Part shown: one piece after another, positions 42,758 to 52,804 of the stretch
Position numbering within the stretch: position 1 is the first letter of the stretch
Layout: the number at the start of each line of letters is the position of its first letter
Source of the DNA: Anodontia alba
Lineage: Eukaryota; Mollusca; Bivalvia; Lucinida; Lucinidae
Length of the DNA stretch: 64,000 nt
Reading direction: 5' to 3'
Assembly (NCBI GenBank): GCA_964016985.1
Contig: OZ024828.1
Location: 83,468,308 to 83,532,307, forward strand
Translations under genes and position numbers: made by a program
Notes under the pieces: generated by a model
What the model saw: the letters and a program-made list of their open reading frames with translations, nothing else
Databases searched by the model: none
Told to the model about the DNA's origin: nothing

Positions 42758-43115
42758 AAGTATTTAGAGAGACAGGCCCAGGCAAACAGTGTCGACCCAG
42801 ATCAGACTCTGTTCAGGATTTACACTGTCTGCTACTCATCCAGCAGTTTTTAGACACAACAGCAGATAATTTGTTTGTTTGTGTTGAGGTTTTATGGCCT
42901 AGTCAACCCAATGGGTCAGGTTGAGTGTGGTCAGTTTACCTAACCACACTTTTACTTGGCAGGTTTCATCCTCTAAGCGGTTTACCAGTATTGTGCTCAT
43001 TCTTTCACCAGAAACTGATGAAGCAGATAATGGTATGTCACTATGGACAATGGACATTCAAATTTTAGGATGTGTATGGTAGGAAGTTAAGGTGTCCCAA
43101 TTTTAGGGTATATAT
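42758..43115. repeat. Type E MITE interrupted by an alpha SINE
   Basis: ttaccataagtatttagaga .. cgacccagatcagactct on the left, ggacattcaaattttaggat and ggtgtcccaattttagggta on the right. Confidence 0.85.
42871..43021 (-). mobile_element. Alpha SINE, 5'-truncated, 10-bp target duplication
   Basis: AGCAGATAAT flanks it exactly (42861-42870 and 43022-43031). It keeps the tail (ttgtgttgaggttttatggc) to ctttcaccagaaactgat. Confidence 0.92.
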
Positions 43116-43177
43116 AGTAAAAGTCAGTCCAATGTATTGTATGCCATAATCTACCCTAAGTTTGTAAAATTCCTCTG

Positions 43178-43410
43178 TTAACCCTTGTCGTGCTGAATAA
43201 ATTAAGATAACACGCCCACTTCTAATTTTCAGCCAATCTGATCACTTAATCTAAGTTGTTGATAAAGATTCACAAACATGTACTGAATAACAAACAGTGC
43301 AGATCCAGATCAGTTGGCTTCTTCAGAAGCCAACTTGAAGAAGCCAACTGATCCCGATCTACACTGTTTGCAAAGGCAAGGCATATCCGGGTTCAGCAGG
43401 ACAAGGGTTA
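43178..43410. repeat. Type B MITE (inverted)
   Basis: TTAA-CCCTTGTCGTGCTGAATA .. GGTTCAGCAGGACAAGGG-TTA. The turn region cttcagaagccaacttgaag-aagccaact has an extra partial arm. Confidence 0.9.
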
Positions 43411-43472
43411 TGAGACCTCTCTTCTGTTTAGAGTAGCTTTTGCCAGTCCAAAACGTTTTCTTTCTTATGATC

Positions 43473-43678
43473 CAGTGATTTTTTTACCTGCGCATCCCGA
43501 GTCCCGTACTCACATTTTTGCTTTGGGACTCACATTTTAAATCTCAGTGAGTCCCAGCACTCACAAAGTTATAGTGGAAAATTCTGTAATGGACGCAATG
43601 ATTTTCTAGTAGGACTCACTTTATATAGCTCAAGCGAGTCCTGGGACGCTTAGGTATAAGATTGTAAATAAATCACTG
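43473..43678. repeat. Element N: small hAT-like MITE
   Basis: CAGTGATTTTTTTACCTG and ..TTGTAAATAAATCACTG are inverted ends, with CTTATGAT (43464-43471) and CTTATCAT (43679-43686) as a probable 8-bp duplication with one change. The interior repeats the word gagtccc / gggactcac in both orientations. Confidence 0.7.
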
Positions 43679-43746
43679 CTTATCATTCCATGAATATTCA
43701 TGAATATTAAGACTGCCCCACTGATAAGACCACTTTTAGGCAGTTC

Positions 43747-44640
43747 CAAAGATAGTGGAATTATGTCCCCCCACCATAGTGGGACATTTTGTTTTTAGTG
43801 TGGATCCTGGCGGCATTGGTGTCCTTGTCAGCGTAGCCTCTTGTCTGCATTCTATCTCCTTAATGAATGGATGGATTTTGGTCAAACTTACATAAATTTA
43901 TTATTGGGTGGGAGAAAAATGCTGATTAGAATTTGGTGACCTCCGCCCCAATTTCAAGGTCACACAAGGGCTTAGATTGTTGAAAAATGGCTGGAAAAGG
44001 GCTTGACTGCACCCTATCTCCTGAAGGAATAAATTGATTTTGACCAAACTTGCACATCATATTGCTGGGACATATAAAAGAACTGATTAGATTTTGGTTA
44101 CCCTGACCTCATTTTCAAGGACACATGAGGGCCTAGATTGTTGGAAATGACTTGTCTGCACCCTATCTCCTGAAGAAATGGTTGGCTTTTGACCAAACTT
44201 GTACATCTTTATTGTTGAGACATGGAAAAGAACTGGTTAGATTTTGGTGACCTTGACCCCATTCCATTTTCAAGGTCTTACTGAGGCTTAGATTGTTAGA
44301 AAATGACTTGTCTGCACCCTGTCTCCTGAATAAATGGGTGGATTTTGACCAAGCTTGTACATCTATATTGTTTGACATGGAAAAGAACTGATTAGATTTT
44401 GGTGACCTTGACCCCATTTTCAAGGTCACACAAGGGCTTTGATTGTTGGAAAATGGTTAGATTGTTGGAAAATGGCTTGTCTGCACCCTGTCTCCAAAAG
44501 AAATGGGTGGTTTTTGTCACAGGAGGGCTCAGATTGTTGGAAATGGCTTGTCTAAACAATATCTCTGTTCAAACTGGTGGGGGGTGGGGGACATACATGT
44601 GTATGTTTTCCTCTGAAAACAGTTCTAATTTTACTGTGTT
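43747..44640 (-). mobile_element. HINE-like 9: reverse copy of the element-6 type
   Basis: The left end ATGTCCCCCCACCATAGTGGGACAT is the 3' hairpin. The right part cagtttgaacag.. reversed (gttcaaactggtggggggtg, gggggacatac, ttcctctgaaaacagttcta) is the 5' end. Five units of about 140 bp with aatggcttgtctgcacccta and ttggtgaccttgaccccatt. It inserted into the type E MITE whose right half resumes at 44640. Confidence 0.8.
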
Positions 44641-45000
44641 TGGACTATGGTGTCTGATTGGGGTCTACATCATTTGCCACTCATCCAACAGTTTTAGACA
44701 CAGCATCAGGTAGTCAAATGAACTTGTTAAAGTTTTATGAGATGTATGGTAAGGGTTCATGATGATGGTTTGGTGTTTTAAGTCACTTTCAACATTATTT
44801 AAGTCATATTGAGATGATGGAAGGGTGATAATGAAAGGCTCAGTGCAACGAAGTGCCAAAGCAAAGTCAGGAGCTGAATTCTGACTCTAGCGGGATTCAA
44901 GACCCAGGACCTTATAATCAGAAGTCAGGAGCGCTAATCACTTGGACACTTCTCTATGGTAAAGGGACTAAGGTATCTGAATATATAAGGCAAATAGAAT
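44640..45000. repeat. Type E MITE, right half, split by an epsilon SINE
   Basis: tgattggggtctacatcatt, acagttttagacacagcatc, agttttatgagatgtatggt; resumes at 44961 with aaagggactaaggtatctga. Confidence 0.7.
44756..44954 (-). mobile_element. Epsilon SINE with near-perfect target duplication
   Basis: TATGGTAAGGG (44745-44755) and TATGGTAAAGGG (44955-44966) flank it. tRNA-like head on the minus strand: gtgtccaagtgattagcgct (A box region) and gtcttgaatcccgctagagt (B box region). Confidence 0.75.
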
Positions 45001-45039
45001 GTACAGACCTAGATAAGGTGGAGTATCATAGCTTCAGTT

Positions 45040-45190
45040 AAGACAAATTTCCAGACAAATATTGTTCTTATTTCTCCCCAAAAACATATAGCAAGGTGCC
45101 TCTAACAAGTCCCCACTATATACATTTTCACAGAGAAATAAAAGAAATGTCTATATTTTGATTGAAAAAGCACCTTCTTCAGAACTAGGT
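45040..45190. repeat. Type C MITE, decayed
   Basis: ttgttcttatttctccccaa, aaacatatagcaaggtgcct, ctaacaagtccccactatat, gagaaataaaagaaatgtct. Confidence 0.65.
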
Positions 45191-45599
45191 TACCCAAGTT
45201 GTCCTAAAATTTTAAAATGTCTGACTATTTCTTTGTAAAAATAGTTGACAACGGAGGACTGTGGGGTACATTTCCCCCCATCACCAAAAGCCAACATATT
45301 TTCCTAAATTTAACAGAATTTAGGCTGAGAAGACACACACAATCAGTGAAGACTCTGATCAGACTTATGACTGTGCAGGCTGATCTGAGTTCAATGGTTG
45401 CAAAAATCTTATTGTAGGTTTTGTCGTGCAGTGGCCATCATAAAAAATTTCAGTTTTAGGGGAGATAACTACATAACGAAGAAAGTAAGAGTTGACTCTC
45501 TTGCAAGTTCATCTATTCTGGTCCTTATCTATGCCTCTACCAAATATTCAGTAAGTGTTTCTCTTTGAGAGTTTGACCCTTTTTGAGTATTTGTTTTCT
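45191..45599. other. No recognisable feature except an E/F-like scrap at 45340-45420
   Basis: cagtgaagactctgatcaga .. ctgatctgagttcaatggtt looks like a decayed hairpin core. Confidence 0.4.
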
Positions 45600-45848
45600 C
45601 ATTTTTAAGAGGCCTCAATACTTTCTGGTTGACAAAAGTACCTTGTCTATTACTATGGCAAAATGTATCTCCAGACAGAACAGGGTATCAGGGAATATTT
45701 TCTTATTTCTCCATAAAAATATACAATGTGGCCATTATGCGGTATTCATTGGAAGTGCCTCACTAACATTTATTGTGGGTACGTGCCTCACAGAGGTAGT
45801 TCTAATGAGAGCTCACAATGTACCGTATGTTTTCATGGAGAAATAAAA
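45600..45848. repeat. Type C MITE with internal duplication
   Basis: aaaagtaccttgtctattac .. attttcttatttctccataa .. ttctaatgagagctcacaat .. ttcatggagaaataaaaaac. The left core arm occurs twice (attcattggaagtgcctcac and gtgggtacgtgcctcacaga). HINE-like 10 begins at its end. Confidence 0.7.
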
Positions 45849-47141
45849 AACAAGAGGACCATGATGGTCCTATATCGCTCACCTGAGCAAACAGATTTGC
45901 ATATTTACTGTTGAAGTTTCAGCCAAGTTCACAGGATTTTTGTATAAATTTTATAGCATCAACACCCGCCCTCCCCTCCCCCTTGGTAGAAGGTCACCAA
46001 AGCAACATTCCTGCCAAGTTACATTGAACTCAGTCAAACTGTTTCTTACAAGAAGATTTTTAAAGTTTTCTATATAGATATATAGGGAAAATAAGCCCCG
46101 CCCCCTAGTGGCCATGATTTTTGACGAATCATGACGGCTTGAATAATCTTTGTAGAGGGTCACCAAAGAAACATTCCTGCCAAGTTGTATTGAAATCGGT
46201 CCATTGGTTTCTGAAAAGAAGATTTTTAAAGTTTTATATATCAATATATAGGGAAAATAAGCCCCGCCCCCAGCAGCCATGTTTTTTGACGAATCATGAT
46301 TACTTGAACAATCTTAGTAGATTGTCACCAAGGAAACATTTCTGCAAAGTTATAATGAAATCGGTCCAGTGGTTTCTGACAAGAATAGTTTTACAGTTTT
46401 CTATATAGATATATAAGGAAAATAAGCCCCGCCCCCTAGCGGCCATGTTTTTTGACGAATCATGGTGGCTTGAACAATCTTGGTAGAGGATCACAGAAGA
46501 AACATTTCTGGAAAAATTATATTGAAATCGGTCCAGTGGTTTCTGACAAGAAGATTTTTAAAGTTTTCTATATAGATATATAAGGAAAATAAGCCCCGCC
46601 CCCTGGCGGCCGTGTTTTTTGACGAATCAAAATGGCTTGAACAATCTTGGTAGAAGATCACCAAAGGAACATTTCAGCAAAATTATTTTGAAATCAGTCC
46701 AGTGGTTTCTGACAAGAAGATTTGTAAAGTTTTCTATATAGATATATGGGGAAAATAAGCCCCGCCCCCTGGTGGCCATGTTTTTTGACGAATCCGAACG
46801 GCTTGAACAATCTTGGTAGAGGATCACCAAAGGAACATTTCTGCAAAATTATATTGAAATCGGTCCAGTGGTTTCTGACAAGAAGATTTTTTAAGTTTTT
46901 AGTTAAAAAATCTATTTTTAGCCCCTGTGACCTAGATATGCAACGGACCGAAACCATTTGAACAACTTTGAAAGAGGACCAACCAAGGATCATTCCTGTG
47001 AAGTTTGGTCAAAATCCAATCAGTGGTTTAGGAGGAGATGTTGTTTAAAGATTGTGGACGGACTGACGGACATACGGACGACGACGACGGACGGTGAGTG
47101 ATCACAAAAGCTCACCTTGAGCCTTCAGCTCAGGTGAGCTA
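45848..47141 (+). mobile_element. HINE-like 10: ~166-bp-unit element
   Basis: The 5' end ACAAGAGGACCATGATGGTC-CTATA is followed by the subterminal TCGCTCACCTGAGC. Five core units of about 166 bp repeat aaataagccccgccccctgg, cggccatgttttttgacgaa and ttgaacaatcttggtagagg (tttttgacgaat at about 46115, 46282, 46450, 46617, 46783). Then a diverged unit, GGACGACGACGACGG, and the 3' end CACCTTGAGCCTTCAGCTC-AGGTGAGCTAAAAAT. The frames on both strands at 45951-46993 are the repeat. Confidence 0.85.
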
Positions 47142-47270
47142 AAAATTATCAATACTTTTTGATTGAAAAAAAATCAACACTATCTAAAGTTCTGGTGTAT
47201 GTGTATGTCAAAATCCCTTTTCTTCTAGGGGGAGCTCTCACATAAGCTAAAGCTGTACACTAGATTAAAT
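47142..47270. other. Spacer with C-like scrap
   Basis: aaattatcaatactttttga-ttgaaaaaaaatcaacactatct is the outer arm of a C element; it matches the C copy at 45600-45848, which the HINE-like element probably split. Confidence 0.55.
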
Positions 47271-47486
47271 TAACCCTTACAATGCTGCAGCAGACACCAT
47301 TCTGATTTTTTGTTTGACATTTTTTTCAGAGAAAATAAGATGTTGGCATTTCATGTGAATTGTCTGCCAGCAGACAATTCACATGAACTGTCATGTCTTA
47401 TTTTCTCAGAAAATATTATAATAATAATAATAATAGAAATTTGGACTGTCCTCTGCTGCAATTCTTCTTAGTGCTTTAAGGGTTAC
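47271..47486. repeat. Type H MITE, full copy
   Basis: TTAA-CCCTTACAATGCTGCAGC .. TTAGTGCTTTAAGGG-TTA; stem gcatttcatgtgaattgtct / agacaattcacatgaactgt. Confidence 0.85.
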
Positions 47487-47821
47487 AAATGTATATTCCC
47501 TACAGATCTTCATTTATCCCTTGAATTTTCAAGGTTTTCAGTCATAACAGAAGAAAAAAAACAAAAAAAAAAACAACTTCAGCTGAATTATCAATTACAG
47601 AAAAGGGCTGTCAGCCAGATATTGATCGCCACAACACAAAAAAAACTGTCCGAAAAATACACATTGAATGCCTGCATGCACTTTACATCACCAAAACCGA
47701 GTGACACTTTCATCCTCAACAATACCTATAATTCTCTATGAATGTCAATCACAGCTGAAACAGGCGGGGCCTTGTCTCTTATCCAACCCTTGTAAATACA
47801 TTGCAAGCAACATGCTAAGTG
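47487..47821. other. No recognisable feature
   Basis: Unassigned. Confidence 0.5.
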
Positions 47822-48020
47822 TTAAGCCTTGTCCTGCTGAATAAATTAAGAGGCCGTTTCTAATTTTCAGCCAATCAAATTACTTGATCCAGACTGTTGA
47901 TATAAATTCACATACTTGATGGCAAACAGTGAAGATCCAGATCAGTTGGCTTCTTCAGAAGCCAATTGATCTGGATCTACACTGTTTGCAAATGCAGGAT
48001 ATATCCAGGACAAGGATTAA
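47822..48020. repeat. Type B MITE (inverted)
   Basis: ttaagccttgtcctgctgaa .. atatatccaggacaaggatt-aa. Confidence 0.85.
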
Positions 48021-48034
48021 AGGACATTACAGTG

Positions 48035-48225
48035 CAAATAACAATTACAGCCCGCGATATTTTAATTATTATTTTTCTTTTTGTATTTTTCAGAGAAAAT
48101 AAGGCCTGTCATTTCATATGAACTCAGTGTCTGCCTACTAGATGATTCACATGAAATACCAAATCTTATTTTCTTTGAAACAAAAAATTAGCCTGCTACA
48201 ATTTTGCTTAGTGCATAGCTAAGAT
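48035..48225. repeat. Type H MITE, decayed
   Basis: aacaattacagcccgcgata, gagaaaataaggcctgtcat, agatgattcacatgaaatac, gctacaattttgcttagtgc. Confidence 0.65.
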
Positions 48226-48227
48226 GT

Positions 48228-48365
48228 GGTATCAAGAAAATATTTTTCTTATCTCTCCACTAAAATATATGCTGTGGGTACTCATAAGAAGCACATCATG
48301 GAGATAAGAAAAATATCAACATTTTTTGGTTGAAAAATGCACCTTATTGGGAGCTACATGTATGT
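48228..48365. repeat. Type C MITE, internally deleted
   Basis: tatttttcttatctctccac, atgctgtgggtactcataag, then directly ggagataagaaaaatatcaa and TGCACCTTATTGGGAGCTAC. Confidence 0.75.
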
Positions 48366-48511
48366 TAGTGCTTAGGGTGTACTAGACTGGCTCCAGTCTC
48401 CAGTGACTCAACATTTATTCTTATAATCCTCTTCAAAGACTCCATATTCCTCAAAAATAGACATTTTATTATCTAAGAAAGGTTTAATAAATTGATACAT
48501 GGTATTTTAAT
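48366..48511. other. No recognisable feature
   Basis: Short unassigned spacer. Confidence 0.5.
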
Positions 48512-48597
48512 TGTGTTGGGATTTATCGACACCTCAACCTTTGTGGGTCATTTTCTGTCATCTCCCAGAGAAGGGAAGAGATAGTAGGAGATGAAAG

Positions 48598-48904
48598 TTT
48601 GTTTGTGTTGAGGTTTTACGGCCCAGTCAACCCAATGGGGTCAGGTCGAGCGCGGTCAGTTTACCTAGCCACACGTTTACTGGGCAGGTTTAGTCCTCTA
48701 AGCAGTAACCCAGTATTGTGCACATTCTTTCGCCAGAAACTGACAACTGCCCTTCTTGAATCAGCGGAAGGGAGAGAATGACTGTAGAAATGTTTCATGA
48801 TCAATCTCCACGAAAGAATGTTGCCAACCTCGGCGGGGGTTGAACCCCCGACCTCCTGATCTCCAGTTGGAAGGCCCATCCAACTGAGCCACCGAGGCCG
48901 GAAA
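48598..48904 (-). mobile_element. Alpha SINE, full length, nested in delta SINE
   Basis: GAGATGAAAG flanks it (48588-48597 and 48905-48914). Complete from the tRNA-like head (minus strand start near 48901) to the tail tgtgttgaggttttacggcc. Confidence 0.92.
48825..48901 (-). other. tRNA-like head of alpha SINE
   Basis: A box TGGCTCAGTTGG, B box GGTTCAACCCC, acceptor-like CGGCCTCGG / CCGAGGTTGG; one of the least diverged heads here. Confidence 0.75.
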
Positions 48905-49081
48905 GAGATGAAAGAGAGGGATAGGAATGAAAGAGGAACAGGAATGAAATGGAAGAAAAAGAAGAAATCAAAACATTCCCCTCTACCCTTACCTGCTACA
49001 AGGATAGCCTTGCCCAACTGTAGGCTAATATCAGTTGGACACCCTGGTGACATAAGATACACAACACCTTCAACACAGTCG

Positions 49082-49810
49082 ACCACCCCCTATATATGGT
49101 ATTAATACCATTATAAAATGTGTAAAATTTCAGTTAGTCTCTCGTTCTTGAAATGATTTTTTAATCATATCTCTGAATTAATGTTGCCACCTTAGTTCAG
49201 AGATATAATAAAAAATCATTTCAGCTTTGATCCAGTTAAAAAACAAGAGACTATCTGAAATTTTACAGGCTGTCAGAAGCTGCATTTTATCATCGTATTA
49301 ACCCTTGTCATGCTGAATAAATTAAGATGCCATGCCCACTTCTAGTTTCTAGCCAATCAGATTACTTGATCCGAGTTTTTGATAGAAATTCACATATTTT
49401 ATGACAAACAGTGCAGATCCAGATCAGTTGGCTTCTTCGGACCACCCCCTATATATGGTATTAATACCATTATAAAATGTGTAAAATTTCAGTTAGTCTC
49501 TCGTTCTTGAAATGAAATGATTTTTTAATCATATCTCTGAATTAATGTTGCCACGTTAGTTCAGAGATATGATAAAAAATCATTTCAGCTTTGATCCAGT
49601 TAAAAAACGAGAGACTATCTGAAATTTTACAGGCTGTCAGAAGCTGCATTTTATCATCGTATTAACCCTTGTCATGCTGAATAAATTAAGATGCCATGCC
49701 CACTTCTAATTTCCAGCCAATCAGATTACTTGATCCGAATTTTTGATAGAAATTCACATACATGTATTTAATGACAAACAGTGCAGATCCAGATCAGTTG
49801 GCTTCTTCGG
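49082..49810 (+). repeat. Tandem duplication, two ~360-bp units
   Basis: The unit from accaccccctatatatggta to gttggcttcttcgg is at 49082-49440 and 49441-49810, differing by few bases and small insertions (an extra gaaat; an extra catgta). Each unit also carries an internal inverted pair gattttttaatcatatctct / agagatat..taaaaaatc. The junction lies exactly at the hairpin turn of a B MITE. Confidence 0.92.
49298..49440. repeat. Type B MITE (inverted), truncated at hairpin turn
   Basis: TTAA-CCCTTGTCATGCTGAATA .. cagttggcttcttcgg, then the duplication junction. Confidence 0.9.
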
Positions 49811-49876
49811 AAGCCAACTGATTTGGATCTACACTGTTTGCTAAGACAGGGCATATGCTCAGCAAGAGAAGGGTTA
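49662..49876. repeat. Type B MITE (inverted), complete
   Basis: TTAA-CCCTTGTCATGCTGAATA .. ATGCTCAGCAAGAGAAGGG-TTAA; this is the complete counterpart of the truncated copy in the first unit. Confidence 0.9.
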
Positions 49877-50511
49877 ATACTACATATCAATTTATTAAAC
49901 CTTTCTTGGATAAAAAACGTCTATCTTTGAGGGATATGGAGCCTTTAATACATGCACATGTACATCTACTAAAACCAATAAAATAACATAATTATAGAGA
50001 CTATTGAATTCAGCATCAGGAGAAAAAATTTGGTTTCATTTGATTCTGTAGGTACCTGATAATACACTCTTATGCAGTCATTTAATAGACTAATGCAAGT
50101 CTACACCTGTACCTGTGAATGCAGAATCATAGCCCCAGATCTGATTTTTTTTTAACAAACAATTATTCGCACACACTTTTCTTAGTTCCAGCTAAAATCA
50201 CACTGTGCGAACTATAATCATCATTTATTGCATAAAAAGCAGTGTCACATGTTATTAACAGACATGCATTAACCGGCAAAAAGCTGTGCATTAACAAGGC
50301 AATTCACGCGCTGTTAATGCATGGCTACGCAACTTTCAATATGACCATACCTGGCCCCAGAACGAGCTTAGTCCGTGGAAATTCAGTTCGTGAGACATCG
50401 GTGAAAAGGCGAAACAAAATAGTGCAAGAAATAATGTGAAATGTAGCAAATGTTTTCAGTTTTTATGCAATAATAGCAATCGAACATGGTTTTACAATGC
50501 ATTAACATTTG
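49877..50511. other. Unassigned, with clustered TGCATTAA words
   Basis: tgcattaa / ttaatgca occur at about 50266, 50288, 50316, 50498 and 50590. No coding signal; the 65-codon frame at 50242-50439 is not recognised. Confidence 0.4.
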
Positions 50512-50580
50512 CCAGGTCCCTAAGGAGGTGTTGAAAACCGTGGCTTCTGTCTCGGTTTCCAACACTCCCTCGGGACCTGG
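50512..50580. repeat. 69-bp hairpin
   Basis: CCAGGTCCC..AGGAGTG-type left arm (ccaggtccctaaggaggtgt, tgaaaaccg) pairs with cggtttccaacactccctcg-ggacctgg around tggcttctgtct. TGCATTAA / TTAATGCA words lie just outside on both sides. Confidence 0.8.
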
Positions 50581-50734
50581 AGAATATTAATGCATGAAAA
50601 TCATGTTTTATCCCTATATTAGCAAGACAGTTATTATCTGAAGACACAATATATGACTGTTTTGGAGATTAAGAAAAAAAAAATCACATTTTGAATAACC
50701 CTTTAATTTGAAGCTTCACAGAACAAGAGCTCAA

Positions 50735-50890
50735 GATAAAAATGGTAACAAGACAAATATTTTCATCTCTCCATCAAAACATACATTGTGGGTGCTTATT
50801 AGAAGTGCCCCAGTAAGGCATTTCTAATAAGCACCTCAATGTACATTTTTATTGAAAAAATAAAAGAATATAAGCATAGCAACGGTTAAG
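50735..50890. repeat. Type C MITE
   Basis: aatattttcatctctccatc, cattgtgggtgcttattaga / ttctaataagcacctcaatg, and then tatttttattg-type arm. Confidence 0.8.
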
Positions 50891-51075
50891 GCATTTTTTT
50901 CATTCGAAAAATGCTGATATCTTTCTTATTTCTCCAGAAAAACATATGTTGTGGGTACTCATTAGAGTGTACTAGACTGCCAAGGCACTTCTAATGAGCA
51001 CCCATAACAAATGTTTTCATGGAGAAATAAGAAAGATATTATGTGGATACCCCCTCTTATCTGTAGCTATGTATA
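50885..51075. repeat. Type C MITE, full copy
   Basis: GGTTAAGGCATTTTTTTCAT .. CCCCTCTTATCTGTAGCTAT; core atgttgtgggtactcattag / cttctaatgagcacccataa. Confidence 0.85.
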
Positions 51076-51174
51076 AATTTTTTTTTGGGGGTTGAAAAAA
51101 AACCACCTTACATTTGTATTTAAGCCTATGAGAATTACTGCTGTAACTGATAAGCCCACATTTTATCAGCTTGA

Positions 51175-51405
51175 AACTTAAACGTGCTAAGCAAATTTGT
51201 AGCAGACAACATTCTAAATTTTTAAAAGAAAAATATTTTTCAAAGAAAATAAGACTTGACATTGTATGTGAATCATCTGCTGGGCAGGCAATTCACATGA
51301 AATGTTAGCTCTTATTTCTTCTGAAAAATACAAAACAAAACAAAACAAAAAAAAAATCAAAATGCTGTCTGCTGCAAATTTGTTTTGCACTTGAAGGGTT
51401 CACTG
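51175..51405. repeat. Type H MITE
   Basis: aaacgtgctaagcaaatttg, tagcagacaacattctaaat, stem cttgacattgtatgtgaatc / ggcaattcacatgaaatgtt, right end ttttgcacttgaagggttca. Confidence 0.8.
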
Positions 51406-51514
51406 TTTCAGATAATGTACATGTACTAGTAGCTATTCTTGAGATGAAAATTATCAAAGAAACAAGATTTTTTTTTTCTGGGATATCAGGAACCCTCAAA
51501 AGTCCATTTGAAAA

Positions 51515-51665
51515 TGTAGATGACATTTTAGTGCTTTGCACTCTGGGTACAATTTTCAGCAGATGACATACTGAAATATATTTCTTATTTTTCCCAGAAA
51601 ACAGGTTTTGACATTTCATGCATATTGTTCCAAAATCCTGTTTTCTGGAAAAAATAAGACCTTTT
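51515..51665. repeat. Type I MITE
   Basis: tttgcactctgggtacaatt, gcagatgacatactgaaata, stem acaggttttgacatttcatg with a deleted partner; cctgttttctggaaaaaata ends it. Confidence 0.65.
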
Positions 51666-51888
51666 TTTATTAATACTTTTCAGAGGAATATAAAGACATT
51701 CCATGTTTATTGTCTGTCTAGCAAATAAAAGTTAACAAAAAAAAAAATCAATAATAAAAACATCCACTGTTGCTCTGCCTGACACTTTAAGAATCAAATA
51801 ATCACAGAACATGTCTTTTTATTACAAATAAAACAAAAGAAACTTATCTGAATTCTCAACTCCTCTGTTGCCCTTTGAAACTCTTTGA
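51666..51888. other. Decayed H-like sequence
   Basis: cagaggaatataaagacatt .. gcctgacactttaagaatca resembles a type H right half; otherwise unassigned. Confidence 0.4.
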
Positions 51889-52186
51889 ACAAGAGTGAGA
51901 CCCCACAGGCCATGGCTCGCTCTCCTGGTTGAAATAGCTACTGCAGATGTGCAGACGTTATGCAACATTTTTTCCAATCCCGTCACTGCAGTTCATGAAA
52001 GTATCATCATTTGAGCGGTTCTTGATTTTGAAGAAGAATGCTTTTTTTTTAACAAACTTTCAATCCCATTACAACAGTAGGATCAACATGAAATTTGGAC
52101 TGATGGACAGACGAACAATGGAGCAAAAAAAAAAAAAAATAAAACTATCATTATAGCTCATCCTGAGCATAGCTCAGGTGAGCTAA
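51889..52186 (+). mobile_element. HINE-like 11: short element without a tandem core
   Basis: ACAAGAGTGAGACCCCACAGGC with tggctcgctctcctggttga at the 5' end, and tcatcctgagcatagctcag-GTGAGCTAA at the 3' end. The interior (cagacgttatgcaacatttt, tcatcatttgagcggttctt) matches the 5' arms of elements 2, 4 and 5. No repeat units and no ACGG array, only ggacagacgaac. Confidence 0.8.
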
Positions 52187-52199
52187 TAACAGTAGACCA

Positions 52200-52315
52200 T
52201 ACTTTTAAATTGTTTCTCATTTAATTTTTCTCAGAAAATAGGACTGAACATTTCATGTGAATTGTCCTCCTAAGGAGACAGTTTGCATGAAATGTACATT
52301 TATAAAGCCTGTTTC
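52200..52315. repeat. Type I MITE core
   Basis: tttaatttttctcagaaaat, aggactgaacatttcatgtg / gtttgcatgaaatgtacatt, aagcctgtttcctag. Confidence 0.65.
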
Positions 52316-52667
52316 CTAGAGGTCCAGTTGGTCCTATATTGCTCATATGAGTACTAAGAATATGCCATAATCATACTGAGTCTCTGATCCTTCATACCAA
52401 GTTTTATGTCTCTTGGTTTCTAAGTTCTGGACTCTGGAGGTTGATTTTAAGGGTTTTCACCACATTAGCATAGTGGCCATCAGGCAGCTTGGTCATGTGA
52501 CCAGCATTGCTGGAACAAACATTTGTTCTCCAAATCCTATGGCTCAATATGATACTTGGTCTAAAACAGCCAATTTAGGTTCATAGCGGATGTTAGAAAA
52601 TATTGACAGATGGCAGATGAAGAGCACCTGGTTATACATGACTCTTTGACTCAGGTGAGCTAAAAAA
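52316..52667 (+). mobile_element. HINE-like 12: short diverged element
   Basis: agaggtccagttggtcctat (cf. AGAGGACCATGATGGTCC-TATA of element 10), ttgctcatatgagtac, and the 3' end GACTCTTTGACTCAGGTGAG-CTAAAAAA. The leading ACA is lost in the preceding I element. Confidence 0.7.
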
Positions 52668-52804
52668 CATTATTCATATGTGGTTTGTTCAATAAATCTT
52701 CAGCATGGAAAATATTATCAGTCAGGTAATATCAAAGCGGATGTTCTCAAAACTTCAGATAACATATGTACAGTACATATATTTTCATTATCAAAACAAG
52801 AATA

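Larger units (their letters stand above)
48512..49088 (-). mobile_element. Delta SINE split by an alpha SINE
   Basis: Tail side tgtgttgggatttatcgaca .. atagtaggagatgaaag (48512-48597) and body/head side gatgaaagagagggatagga .. ctgtaggctaatatcagttg .. cagtcgaccaccccc (48905-49088). The intact copies at 3870-4160 and 61549-61800 show the two parts belong together. Confidence 0.85.
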
